Shown here: positions 51,392 through 60,200 of the stretch, piece after piece | Numbering within the stretch: the stretch's first letter is position 1 | Layout: each line of letters begins with the position of its first letter | DNA from: Streptomyces sp. S.PNR 29 | Lineage (GTDB): Bacteria; Actinomycetota; Actinomycetes; Streptomycetales; Streptomycetaceae | Direction: 5' to 3' | Assembly (NCBI RefSeq): GCF_030386795.1 | Contig: NZ_JANUQM010000003.1 | Coordinates: forward strand, 124,001 to 188,000 | DNA: 64,000 nucleotides | Position numbers and translations under genes: made by a program | Notes under the pieces: model-generated | Seen by the model: the letters and a program-made list of their open reading frames with translations, nothing else | What the model was told of the DNA's origin: nothing | Databases searched by the model: none

Positions 51392-54103
51392 CTACGGCGT
51401 CAGCGTCTGGCCCAGGCGGCCGTCCGTCGGCGTTCCCAGCGTGGTCTTGCTGTAGATCACGGCGTCGGAGTAGCCGAGGCCCGTGCTGTTGCTCGGCAGG
51501 TGCAGGAGGATGCCGTCCGTGCCGTCCTCGCCGTCGGCGCCGAAGGTGAGGTCGGCGCGGCCGTAGCCGGACAGGTCCGTGAGCGACACCGAGGAGCCGA
51601 GGCGGTCGCCGGCCTCCGCGGTGCCGGGGACGCCCGAGGTGTCCTGCGAGACGGCCACCGAACCGGAGCCGGTGAGGCCGGACGCGGTGCCCTTGACCAG
51701 GATCGCGTCACCCGCGTCGGCGTAGTTCACGCCGCTGCGGGACAGGTCCTCGCCCGGGGCGCCCGCGAGGACGTCCGCGTAGCCGTCGGCGTTGTAGTCG
51801 CCGACCGAGACCGAGGTGCCGAGGGCGTCACCGGACTCGTTGCCGCCGGGGACGTACGCCGTGTCCTGGTGGATCGTCGTCATGCCGGTGGTGGTGAAGC
51901 CCGTCGACGTGCCCGGGACCATGGTGATCTGGCCGCCCGAGATGCCACCGGACTCGGAGGCGACGGGCTGGCCGATCACGATGTCGTCGTAGCCGTTGCC
52001 GTTGACGTCACCCGCGGCGATGGAGCGGCCGCCCTTGACGGAGATGACGCCGGCCTTGGTCAGGCCGCTCGCCGAGCCCGCGAACCGGACCACGCGGCCG
52101 ATGCCACCGGTGTCGCGGTAGTTGAGGGCGACGTCCGCGTAGCCGTCCCGGTTGAAGTCGCCGGTCGCCGCGTCCAGGTACGCCACCGAACCCGTGGCCG
52201 TGGTCAGCGTGCCGTACTGGTACGTGCCGCTGTCCAGCCGGACGTTCCAGTTGCCGCCCTTGCCGGTGCCGGCCGAGAACACGTCCGCCTTGCCGTCGCC
52301 GTTGAAGTCGCCGACGGTGACCGTCGAGCCGAGCTTCGCCCCGGCCGCCGTGACGCCCGACGTGGTGTACGAGAAGCCGGTGGTGAGGGCCGGGCCGTAC
52401 ATCACCGTGACCTGGCCGCGGTCGGCGTTGCCGCTGGTGTCGTCCTCGCCGGGGGAGCCGATCGCGAGGTCGGCGTAGCCGTCGCCGTTGACGTCGCCCC
52501 AGGCGCTGGAGGCGCCGAACTCGTCACCGGTCTCGGAGGAGCCGGGGACGCCGGGGCTGCTCTGGGTGAGCGTGATCTTCGACGCGGGGGCGGGTCCGTC
52601 GATGCTGCCGGGGACCACCGTCACGCGGTTCGCCCTGGGGGTGCCCGCGACCAGGTCGCTCACCCCGTCCCGGTTGAAGTCCGAGGTGGCGAGGGCGTGC
52701 GAGACGCCCGGCGCCTTGGCGAGCTGGGCGATCAGGGAGAGCTTCGGGTAGAGGTTCTTGCCGGGGCAGGCCGTGGCGTTGGTGTCACGGTGACCGAAGA
52801 CCCGCGGGAGCGTGATCGACGTGCCCTTCTCGACGAGGTTGCCGTCCTGGCCCTTCGGGCTGCCGGAGGTCAGCGTCACCTTGCCGGTCGGGTCGATGCC
52901 GTACATGCCGAACTTCCACGCCACGATCCGCGCGATCGCGTCGAGGGCGGCACGGCTCGGCTGGGCGGTCTCGAAGTTGCCGATGTACGAGATGCCGACG
53001 GTGTTGGTGTTGAAGCCGACGTCGTGGGCGCCGACCACCGGCAGGTCCATGCCGCCGCTGCGGCCCTCGAAGATCTCGCCGCACCTGTCGACGACGAAGT
53101 TGTAGCCGATGTCGTAGTAGCCGCGGGCGAAGTGCTCCTGCTGGATGGAGCGCATCCGGGCGCGGGACTGGGCGCAGGACAGGGTGTTGTCGCTGTCCAT
53201 GCCGGTGTGGTGGATGACGGCGGCCTTGATCTCGGTGCCGTAGTTCGGCGTGCCGTCGTAGTCCGTGGACGCGCCCCACTCGGCCTGCGTGATGATCGGC
53301 GGCTTGACGACCGTCGAGGGCCGGGGCTCGGGAACGGTGGAGGACGGGGAGGGGGAGGCCGTCGGGGAGTCCGAGGCCGACGGGGAGGCGCTCGCCGTGT
53401 CGCCGGGCGTGCCGGTCGGCGTGGCGGTGTCCGTGGCCGTGTCCGTCGGGGCCGGGGAGTCCGTCGGTGCCGGGGGGTCCGTCGGTGTGGGGGAGTCCGT
53501 CGCCGGGGCCGTGGTCTCCTCCGCGAACGCGGCCGGGTCCAGGCCGGCGGAGGAGGGGGTGCCCTTGGGGTCGGTGCCCGGATCGAGCAGCTTGACGTCC
53601 AGGCCGGCCGGCTGGCCGCCCGCCTCGGTGCCGTCCGCGTTCACGAGGCGCACCTCGACGCCGTCGGCGTCCCCGGTCCACATCGACTCCGTGCCGCCGC
53701 GCAGTGCCGCCCGCTCGCCCTCCGCGCCGTCGGCCTGGCTGGGGTCGACGGCCAGCTTCTGCCAGCCGGACCACTTGCCGGTCTTCAGGTCCCGGGACCG
53801 CACCTCGGGCGTGCCCTTGACGTCGGCATCGGGGTCGTCCCAGGTCAGCAGCACCGCGCTGAAGCGGTCGGTGTCCTGCTTGGCCAGGCCCTTGCGGCCG
53901 CCGCCCTTGCTCTGCAGCTTCAGCGTGTGGATCGACGGCTTGCGGCTCTGGCCGTTGCCGTCGGGCTGCGCGGACGGATCCGCCATCGCGTACGTGACGA
54001 CGCCGGCGGCGCTCAGGACGACGGCCCCCGCCGTCAGCCACGCCCGTCTCTTCAGACTGAGCGGTTTGTACGCACGCGTCCTGCGAGGACTCAACTGTCC
54101 CAC
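51392..54103 (-). CDS. Secreted N-acetylmuramoyl-L-alanine amidase (PGRP) with FG-GAP repeats
   Basis: About 903 residues. It starts with an N-terminal anchor/signal (RRAWLTAGAVVLSAAGVVTYA), then a region rich in Thr/Pro/Ser/Asp (around 220-300). A peptidoglycan-recognition amidase domain follows with KAAVIHHTGMDSDNTLSCAQ, GYNFVVDRCGEIFEGR and the zinc/Cys end VFGHRDTNATACPGK. The C-terminal ~430 residues hold about seven FG-GAP/VCBS repeats with DxNxDGxxD calcium motifs (DVNGDGYADLAIGSPGED, DYNADGYADVLAGAPGED), a beta-propeller typical of extracellular actinomycete amidases. I take GTG 54103 as start, since upstream frame is not conserved. It cleaves peptidoglycan in the envelope. Confidence 0.9.
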   Translation of the reverse strand: MGQLSPRRTRAYKPLSLKRRAWLTAGAVVLSAAGVVTYAMADPSAQPDGNGQSRKPSIHTLKLQSKGGGRKGLAKQDTDRFSAVLLTWDDPDADVKGTPEVRSRDLKTGKWSGWQKLAVDPSQADGAEGERAALRGGTESMWTGDADGVEVRLVNADGTEAGGQPAGLDVKLLDPGTDPKGTPSSAGLDPAAFAEETTAPATDSPTPTDPPAPTDSPAPTDTATDTATPTGTPGDTASASPSASDSPTASPSPSSTVPEPRPSTVVKPPIITQAEWGASTDYDGTPNYGTEIKAAVIHHTGMDSDNTLSCAQSRARMRSIQQEHFARGYYDIGYNFVVDRCGEIFEGRSGGMDLPVVGAHDVGFNTNTVGISYIGNFETAQPSRAALDAIARIVAWKFGMYGIDPTGKVTLTSGSPKGQDGNLVEKGTSITLPRVFGHRDTNATACPGKNLYPKLSLIAQLAKAPGVSHALATSDFNRDGVSDLVAGTPRANRVTVVPGSIDGPAPASKITLTQSSPGVPGSSETGDEFGASSAWGDVNGDGYADLAIGSPGEDDTSGNADRGQVTVMYGPALTTGFSYTTSGVTAAGAKLGSTVTVGDFNGDGKADVFSAGTGKGGNWNVRLDSGTYQYGTLTTATGSVAYLDAATGDFNRDGYADVALNYRDTGGIGRVVRFAGSASGLTKAGVISVKGGRSIAAGDVNGNGYDDIVIGQPVASESGGISGGQITMVPGTSTGFTTTGMTTIHQDTAYVPGGNESGDALGTSVSVGDYNADGYADVLAGAPGEDLSRSGVNYADAGDAILVKGTASGLTGSGSVAVSQDTSGVPGTAEAGDRLGSSVSLTDLSGYGRADLTFGADGEDGTDGILLHLPSNSTGLGYSDAVIYSKTTLGTPTDGRLGQTLTP

Positions 54104-54368
54104 CCCTAGAAAGTGAACACGGAAGCACCACAGATCACGGGTGCCACTTGAAGACAGCGCACGAGTCCGGCTGAACGTCACGCCTGGTCGGCGGCGTACG
54201 CCGTCCCTGACGTGCGAAATCGGAAAAGGTTGTATGGCGTCAGTGACTTTGCTGTGTGGCAATCACCACTTCCGTGACCAGTGATGTCCGTGACATCTCA
54301 TGCGCTGGGTGAGCCGGGGGGAGCCGTGCGGAGGTCTCCTCCGGACGAGCGAAGGGGTGGGGCCCGGG

Positions 54369-54800
54369 ATGGACGAGGTGAAGGTGCGTGTGCCGAGCGC
54401 ACACGAGATGCGGACGTGCGCGACGGCGTTCGTCGCCCGTGTCACCGCCCGCAACCGGCTGCCGCTCGACTTCTCCGTGGCCAGCCTGCGCGTCGTCGAC
54501 TTCCTGATCGACGGCCTGCGCAAGGGCGGCGCCGACCGGGAGCGGGCCGGCGGCACGCTGCTCGGGCTCGGTGCGTACGTCGGTGAGGTGCTCGTGCGCC
54601 GTGCGGGGGCGGTGTGGGTGGACTTCGACGCCGACCAGCGGGCCTACTTCGGGCAGTCGGCCGGGGTGCGGATGCCGGACGGCCGGGTCTGGAACCCGCT
54701 GGGCAAGGTCCTCAACCGCTTCGAGGTCGGCGGGCCCGAGGAGTCGCTGCAGACCTTCTACCTGACCCTGCACGGGCGGGCCCGGCGGGCCGTCGCATGA
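54369..54800 (+). CDS. Hypothetical protein, paralogue of the gene at 39065
   Basis: A 143-residue soluble protein. Segments LDFSVASLRVVDFLIDGLR, LGAYVGEVLVRRAGAVW and RMPDGRVWNPLGKVLNRF match the protein at 39065 in order and spacing. The first 30 residues are a basic/acidic unconserved stretch. The start is ATG 54369 (GGGGTGGG upstream). It stands alone between the amidase and the sigma factor gene. Family unknown to me. The function may be structural or regulatory; no catalytic residues are evident. Confidence 0.7.
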   Translation: MDEVKVRVPSAHEMRTCATAFVARVTARNRLPLDFSVASLRVVDFLIDGLRKGGADRERAGGTLLGLGAYVGEVLVRRAGAVWVDFDADQRAYFGQSAGVRMPDGRVWNPLGKVLNRFEVGGPEESLQTFYLTLHGRARRAVA

Positions 54801-54960
54801 GGCGGCTGTGCACTGGGCGGACTCGCGTGCGCTGAGGTGACAGTGACACTTCGGTGAGTTCTGGCGCTGTTGACCGTGGGGGACGTGGGCACGGCCGGAC
54901 GTGTCCCACGGTGCGGGCTCAGCGAGCTCGCGGTGAACTCGGTACGGACGAGGACGGTTC

Positions 54961-55578
54961 TTGGGCCACGCAGGGGAACCCCGCCGCGTACAGGCGTACG
55001 ACGGCGATTTGGGCGCTGCCGTGGCGCGGGCCCAGGAAGGTGACGAGGCCGCCTTCGCGGTCGCGTACCGGATCGTGCAGCCGGGCCTGCTCGGCTATCT
55101 GCGCGGGCTGGTCGGTGACGACGCCGAGGACGTGGCCTCCGACGCCTGGCTGGAGATCGCCCGGGACCTCGGGCGGTTCAAGGGGGACGGCGCCGGCTTC
55201 CGCGGCTGGACGGCCACCATCGCCCGGCACCGGGCGCTGGACCATCTGCGCCGCCAGAAGGTACGGCCCCGGTCGGCGGCGCTGGAGCAGGACGTACTGG
55301 ACCTGCCCGGCCCGCACAGCACCCATGACCAGGCGCTGGAGGCCATGTCCACCGAGTACGCCCTGGACCTGGTCCGCGGGCTGCCCCGCGACCAGGCGGA
55401 GGCCGTGCTGCTGCGCGTCGTCGTCGGCCTCGACGGCCCCAGCGCCGCACGCGTGCTCGGCAAGCGTCCGGGCGCGGTCCGCACGGCCGCGTACCGGGGT
55501 CTGAAGCGCCTGGCCAGACAGCTGGGCGTCGAAGGTGTGACGGATGAGGCGTCCCGAACGCTGGGTGAGTCGAGGTGA
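54961..55578 (+). CDS. ECF-family RNA polymerase sigma factor
   Basis: A 205-residue sigma-70 family protein. Region 2 reads DDAEDVASDAWLEIARDL with GFRGWTATIARHRALDHLRRQ. Region 4 has LRGLPRDQAEAVLLRVVVGL-like sequence and the helix-turn-helix SAARVLGKRPGAVRTAAYRG. The open frame has a TGA at 54934-54936, and the only start that keeps the whole protein is TTG 54961 with GAGGA eight bases upstream. It is followed by an overlapping GTGA. The anti-sigma-like membrane protein lies one gene further downstream. Confidence 0.9.
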   Translation: MGHAGEPRRVQAYDGDLGAAVARAQEGDEAAFAVAYRIVQPGLLGYLRGLVGDDAEDVASDAWLEIARDLGRFKGDGAGFRGWTATIARHRALDHLRRQKVRPRSAALEQDVLDLPGPHSTHDQALEAMSTEYALDLVRGLPRDQAEAVLLRVVVGLDGPSAARVLGKRPGAVRTAAYRGLKRLARQLGVEGVTDEASRTLGESR

Positions 55579-56414
55579 ACAGCGTCGGCGAAGGGCCACG
55601 GGGCCGGGCGGTTCGGGCGGGCTGGCCGGAGCCGGCCGATGCGGCTGACGGACCGGTCGGCGGGACGGCCGGGACGCTCAGGCGGCCGAAGGGCCGGGCG
55701 GACCGGACGGTCGAGTCGGGTGGATCCGATGGCCCAGCCCGGGTGACCGTGCCGGACACGCCGGCAGAGACGGCCGGGCCGAACGCGCTCTGCGGGTTCG
55801 TCGGGTCGGTTCGGTCGGGCTGGTCCGGTGGGCCTGGCCGGTCCGGTGGTCCGGTTGGGTTGGTCGGGCTGAACGGGTCCGGAGGGTTCGTCGGGACGGT
55901 TCGGTCGGGCCGGTCCGGTGGATCTGGCCGGTCCGGTGGCTCGGTCGGGCGGATCGGGTTGGGTCGGTCCGGTGAGTCTGGCGGGCCGGCCGGGCTGAAC
56001 ACGTCCGGCGGGCTGGCCGGGTCGCTCCGGCTGGGCGGGTCCGGTGGATCCGGCGGGTCCGGTGGCTCGGTTGGGCGGATCGGGTTGGGTCGGTCCGGCG
56101 GGCTGGTCGTGCCAGGCGGGCCAGGCAGATTCGGCTCGTCCGGTGGGCTGGTCGGGCCCGGCGCGTGCGTTGGGGCTGTCGGGCTGAGCGGGCCCTGCGG
56201 GGCTGTTGACGGGACACCCCGGCCGGGCCGGTCCGGCAGATCCGGCGGGCTGGACGGGTTGGTCGGGCTGAACGGGTCGGGCGGGCGCTGCGTATCGGAC
56301 AGGCGCCGAGGATCCGGGACGGCACATGGGGCAGGCAGGGCCGTCAGGCCCGGCAGGTCGAACCGGGCGGGCACGCCCAACGGAACGGACAGGAACGGAA
56401 GCGGACATGGGTGA
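55575..56414 (+). CDS. Gly/Ser/Arg-rich repetitive ORF between sigma and anti-sigma-like genes
   Basis: A 279-residue low-complexity ORF coupled on both sides: its GTG overlaps the sigma stop (GTGA) and its stop lies inside the next gene. After about 55 unrepetitive residues it consists of repeats such as GGSGRSGGSVGRIGLGRSG and GFVGTVRSGRS. Two copies of a 56-bp block (55917-55972 and 56043-56098) differ at only about four positions, giving a roughly 126-bp (42-residue) unit. The opposite strand is also open and Pro-rich. It could be a genuine coding insertion, a repeat expansion or simple non-coding spacer. Codon bias cannot decide because the repeat itself is GC-rich. Confidence 0.4.
   Translation: MNSVGEGPRGRAVRAGWPEPADAADGPVGGTAGTLRRPKGRADRTVESGGSDGPARVTVPDTPAETAGPNALCGFVGSVRSGWSGGPGRSGGPVGLVGLNGSGGFVGTVRSGRSGGSGRSGGSVGRIGLGRSGESGGPAGLNTSGGLAGSLRLGGSGGSGGSGGSVGRIGLGRSGGLVVPGGPGRFGSSGGLVGPGACVGAVGLSGPCGAVDGTPRPGRSGRSGGLDGLVGLNGSGGRCVSDRRRGSGTAHGAGRAVRPGRSNRAGTPNGTDRNGSGHG
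55790..56300 (+). repeat. GC-rich imperfect repeat array (about 126-bp higher-order unit)
   Basis: The region is built of ggtccggtgg, gggcggatcggg and gggctggtc-type words. The best internal pair, 55917-55972 with 56043-56098, is near identical and 126 bases apart, so the array is a decayed tandem expansion. It separates the sigma gene from the anti-sigma-like gene. Confidence 0.75.
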
Positions 56415-57267
56415 ACGGCAGAGCGACGGCAGGCCCGGGGGCCGTCGGCGTGTGCACCGTCACGGCGCCGTGTCCGGCCACCGCACGACGATCGACACCG
56501 CCGGGCTGGAGGCGTTGCTCGCCGCCGCCGTGCGCGCGGACCGCATCGACGCCGAGGCCGAGCAGCGGGCCGTGGCCGCGTTCCGGGCCGCCCGGGACGC
56601 GGGAGCCCACCGGACGTCACGCGCCCGCCGCCGGGACGACTGGCGCCCCCGGGAACAGCGGCGCGCGGGACGCCCGCTGAAGGTCACCCTCTCCGTGCTC
56701 GCCGCAAGCCTCACCCTCGGCGGCGCCGCGTTCGCGGCGATCGGCGCGGCGGGCTCGGCCGGCCCCGGCGACGACCACAAGGCCCCGCAGTCCTCGGCGA
56801 GTGCCCCCACTCGGCACACCCCGGAGCCCTCCACCACGGCGTCCGGCGCCGAGGCGGGGCCGGACCGCCCGTCCACGGCCCAGGACACCGAGGCCCAATG
56901 CCGCGCCTACGAGCAGGTCGACGACCGGGGCCAGGCCCTGGACGCCACGGCCTGGCAGCGGCTCATCGAGGCGGCGGGCGGCGAGGAAAAGGTCGCCGCG
57001 TACTGCACCGAACAGCTGGCGCGGGCGAAGGACAGGAGCAGCTCCGGCAAGAGTGGCGAAACGGCCGATCCGGGCGACAACGGCACCGGCGGCACGGGCA
57101 ACGACAACTCGAACACCGGTACGGCCGGCAGCGGCAACTCCGGCAGCGGCAACGCCGGTACCGGCAACGCCGGTGCCGGCGACTCGGGTACCGACAACTC
57201 CGCCGGCTCCGGCGCCGACAACAGCCGGCAGACGTCCGGCCAGCCCAGCGGCGGCAAGAACAGGTGA
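56407..57267 (+). CDS. Anti-sigma factor-like membrane protein with repetitive Gly/Asn/Ser tail
   Basis: A 286-residue protein. The cytoplasmic N-terminus (TTIDTAGLEALLAAAVRADR, AEAEQRAVAAFRAARDAG) precedes one transmembrane helix (LKVTLSVLAASLTLGGAAFAA). The outside part has two Cys (AQCRAYEQVD, AAYCTEQLARA), then a tail of NTGTAGSGNSGSGNAG-type repeats. The arrangement sigma-then-single-TM protein is that of ECF sigma/anti-sigma pairs in Streptomyces, but the zinc anti-sigma (ZAS) HxxxCxxC motif is absent, so partnership is inferred. The ATG at 56407 overlaps the upstream repeat ORF. The gene converges on the WD40 gene. Confidence 0.7.
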   Translation: MGERQSDGRPGGRRRVHRHGAVSGHRTTIDTAGLEALLAAAVRADRIDAEAEQRAVAAFRAARDAGAHRTSRARRRDDWRPREQRRAGRPLKVTLSVLAASLTLGGAAFAAIGAAGSAGPGDDHKAPQSSASAPTRHTPEPSTTASGAEAGPDRPSTAQDTEAQCRAYEQVDDRGQALDATAWQRLIEAAGGEEKVAAYCTEQLARAKDRSSSGKSGETADPGDNGTGGTGNDNSNTGTAGSGNSGSGNAGTGNAGAGDSGTDNSAGSGADNSRQTSGQPSGGKNR

Positions 57268-57282
57268 TCCACGCCGTCTCCG

Positions 57283-60200
57283 TCAGCACGGCGGCCGGTA
57301 CCTGTGCTGAGGGAAGTACTGACGCCATTCGGCGCGGGTGACGGAGCGCGGGGCGGCACGGCAGATCCGTGCGGCGACGCGCTGCACGTCGGGGTCCCAC
57401 AGCAGCGCCGTCCAGTCCTCGCTCCCGGTGGCCAGGGTCCGGCCGTCGGGGCTGAAGGCGAGGGTGTCCACGGGCTTGGTGTGGCCCACCAGAACGGCCA
57501 GTTCCCGGGAGTCCTCGCCGCCCACGTCGTACAGCCGCACGGTGTGATCCGAACTGGCGGCCGCGAGCATGCGCCCCCCGGGTGCGAAGGCGACGGACAT
57601 GACGCCATCGGTGTACCCGGTGAACCGGTCCCGCAGGACGGGACGCCCCGGACCGGCGAGACTCCACACACGGACGGTGCGGTCCTCGCTGCCCGTGGCC
57701 AGGGCACGGCCGTCGGGGGCGAACGCGACGCTCTTCACCTCGCCGGTGTGCCCGGTGAGGACGGCCCGCCGGGTCGGGTGGCGGCGGCCGGTGACGTTCC
57801 ACAGCACCGCCGTACGGTCGCGTCCGGCCACGGCCAGCGTGCGGCCGTCCGGGGAGAACGCCACCGAGTCCACGGCACCGGGCCCCGGTATCTCGGCCAG
57901 CGGCCGGGGGCGGCGTACGTCCGTCGTGTCCCACAGCCGTACCGCGCCCCGTTCGCCACCGGTGGCCAGGGTCCGGCCGTCGGGGGCGAACGCCACGGCG
58001 TTGACGTGTCCGATACGACAGGGAACGGCCGTCAGCGGTGCGGGACGCCGTCCTGCCGTCAGGCTCCACAACCGCAGCGTGCCGTCGGCGCTGCCACTGG
58101 CCAGGGTGCGGCCGTCCGGGTGGAAGGCCACCGAGTTGACGGGGCCGGTATGGCCGGTGAGCAGGACCGAGCGCCGGGGAGACCGCATGTCCGCCCTGTT
58201 CCACAGGCGCACGGTCCGGTCGTAGCTTCCGCTGGCCAGGAGGCGGCCGTCCGGGCTGAAGGCGATCGAGTAGAGCGAGCTGGTGTGGCCGGTCAGGGCC
58301 GGGTCGGGCAGGTCCCACAGGCGGGTCGTCCGGTCCTCGCTGCCGGTGGCCAGGCTGCGGCCGTCGGGACCGAAGGCCACGGACACGACACTGCCGGTAT
58401 GGCCGGTGAGAACGGGCAGCGCACGGGCGGGGCCCGGACCGCTCACCTCCCACCTGCGGACGGTGGCGTCGGTGCTGCCGGTGGCCAGCGTGCGGCCGTC
58501 GGGGCTGAACCCCACCGCGTTGACCGCGTCGGTGTGCCCCTTGAGCACCTTCCGCAGGCGAGCGTCGCGCGGGCCGCCGACGTCCCACAGCCGTACCGCG
58601 AAGTCGGTTCCCCCGGTCGCCAGTCGGCGGCCGTCCGGGGCGAACGCCACGGCCTTCACCTCGCCACCGGGCGCGTCCACCGCCGACAGCTCGTGCACCT
58701 TGCCGTGCGGCCCGGCCGTCCGCCACAGGCGCAGGGTCCGATCAGCGTGGGCCGTCGCCAGCGTCCGGCCGTCCCGGGTGAACGCGGCCGCGGTCACCCC
58801 GGCGGTCATGTGCCGCACGGTGAGCGTGCGCGGCTGCCGGGGGGTCGCCAGCTGCCACAGCCGGATGCCGTTCCGGGTGACGGTCGCCAGGGTGCGTCCG
58901 CCCGGGCCGAACCCCAGGGCGACCACCGGTCCGGCCTCGGCCGGCAGACGCGTCGACAACCGGGGGTGCCGCTCGTCCTCGATGTCCCACACCGCCACCG
59001 TGCCGTTCTCGTCGCCCGCGGCCAGCAGACGGCCCTCGGCGCTGACGGCCACCGCGCGTACCGGCCCCGCCAACCGCACGGACGCGCTCGACTCGCGAGG
59101 GTGGTGGGGATCCTGTGCGCTGAACAGCCGCACCGTCCGGTCCGCGCCGCCGGTCACCCAGATCCGGCCGTCGGGGGCGGCGGCCGTCGTCAGGACCGCC
59201 GCGGTGTGACCTCCCAGCACCGTGGCGTACGGAGTGGCGAACATGCTGAGGACGCTGCCGCGCGCCGCCTCGGTGGGTGACAGGCGGTAGGCGGCCAGCG
59301 CCAGCTGAGCGGCCAGCGGCGGATTGAGCGTCCTGAGTCCCGCGGCCTTGTCGGCGGCCCGCTGCGAGCTGGCGGCGTCACGCTGGAGGTCCGCCGCTCG
59401 CTGGGCCCGCACGGCGAGGAACGCGGTCAGGCTCGCCAGCACGAGCAGCACGCTCAGCAGCGCCACGGCTCCGCGCTTGAGCTGCCCGTGGCGCCGCGCC
59501 GCCTGTCGCTCGGCCGTCCGGGCGGCCAGGCTGGCGAGGAGGAAGCGCCGTTCCTGTCCGGACAGTGCGGCGCGGTCGAGCGCCGCCGCCATGTCCAGGT
59601 GGGTGCCTCGGTACAGTGCCCCGGGATCCCGCCCCAGCGCCTCCCAGGTGTGCGCGGCGTCGGTGAGCCGGCGCAGGGTCCGTGCGGCCTCGCGGTCCTC
59701 GGCCAGCCAGCCGCTCAGCCGGGGCCAGCACCGGATCAGCGCCTCGTGGGCCAGTTCCACCCGCTCCCGGTCGAGCGTGAGCAGCCGCGCCGCGGCCGCA
59801 CGCTCCAGTACGGTGCGGACATGGCCGTCGCCGGCACCGTCGAGTCCGTCCAGCTCAGCCCGGGGGGCCGGGCGACGGGTGTCCTCCGTGCCGTCGCCCG
59901 GCGCGGTCAGCCGTACGAACACGCGCCGGGCCGACTCCCGCTGTCCGGCTTCCAGCCGGTGGTAGAACTCCTCGGCGGTGCGGGCCAGGGCGCTTTCCAG
60001 CCCGCCCGCCGCCTGGAACGCGTCCAGCGTGAGCGCGTTGCCGCGCCGTCGCCGCCAGGTCTGGAGCAGGGCGTGTGACACGAGCGGCAGCACCGCGGCC
60101 TGGCCGTGCGCCTGCGCGGTCAGCGTCGCCAGCAGCGCGCTCTCGACCGTCAGTCCCGCCCGCCGGGCCGGCTCGACCACCACCCGGCGCAGCCCGTCGA

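Noticed and set aside
55095..56408. Proline-rich minus-strand ORF (437 residues) opposite the repeat region
   Set aside because: It overlaps the sigma factor gene on the other strand and simply mirrors the GC-rich repeat. The plus-strand ORF is at least coupled to its neighbours.
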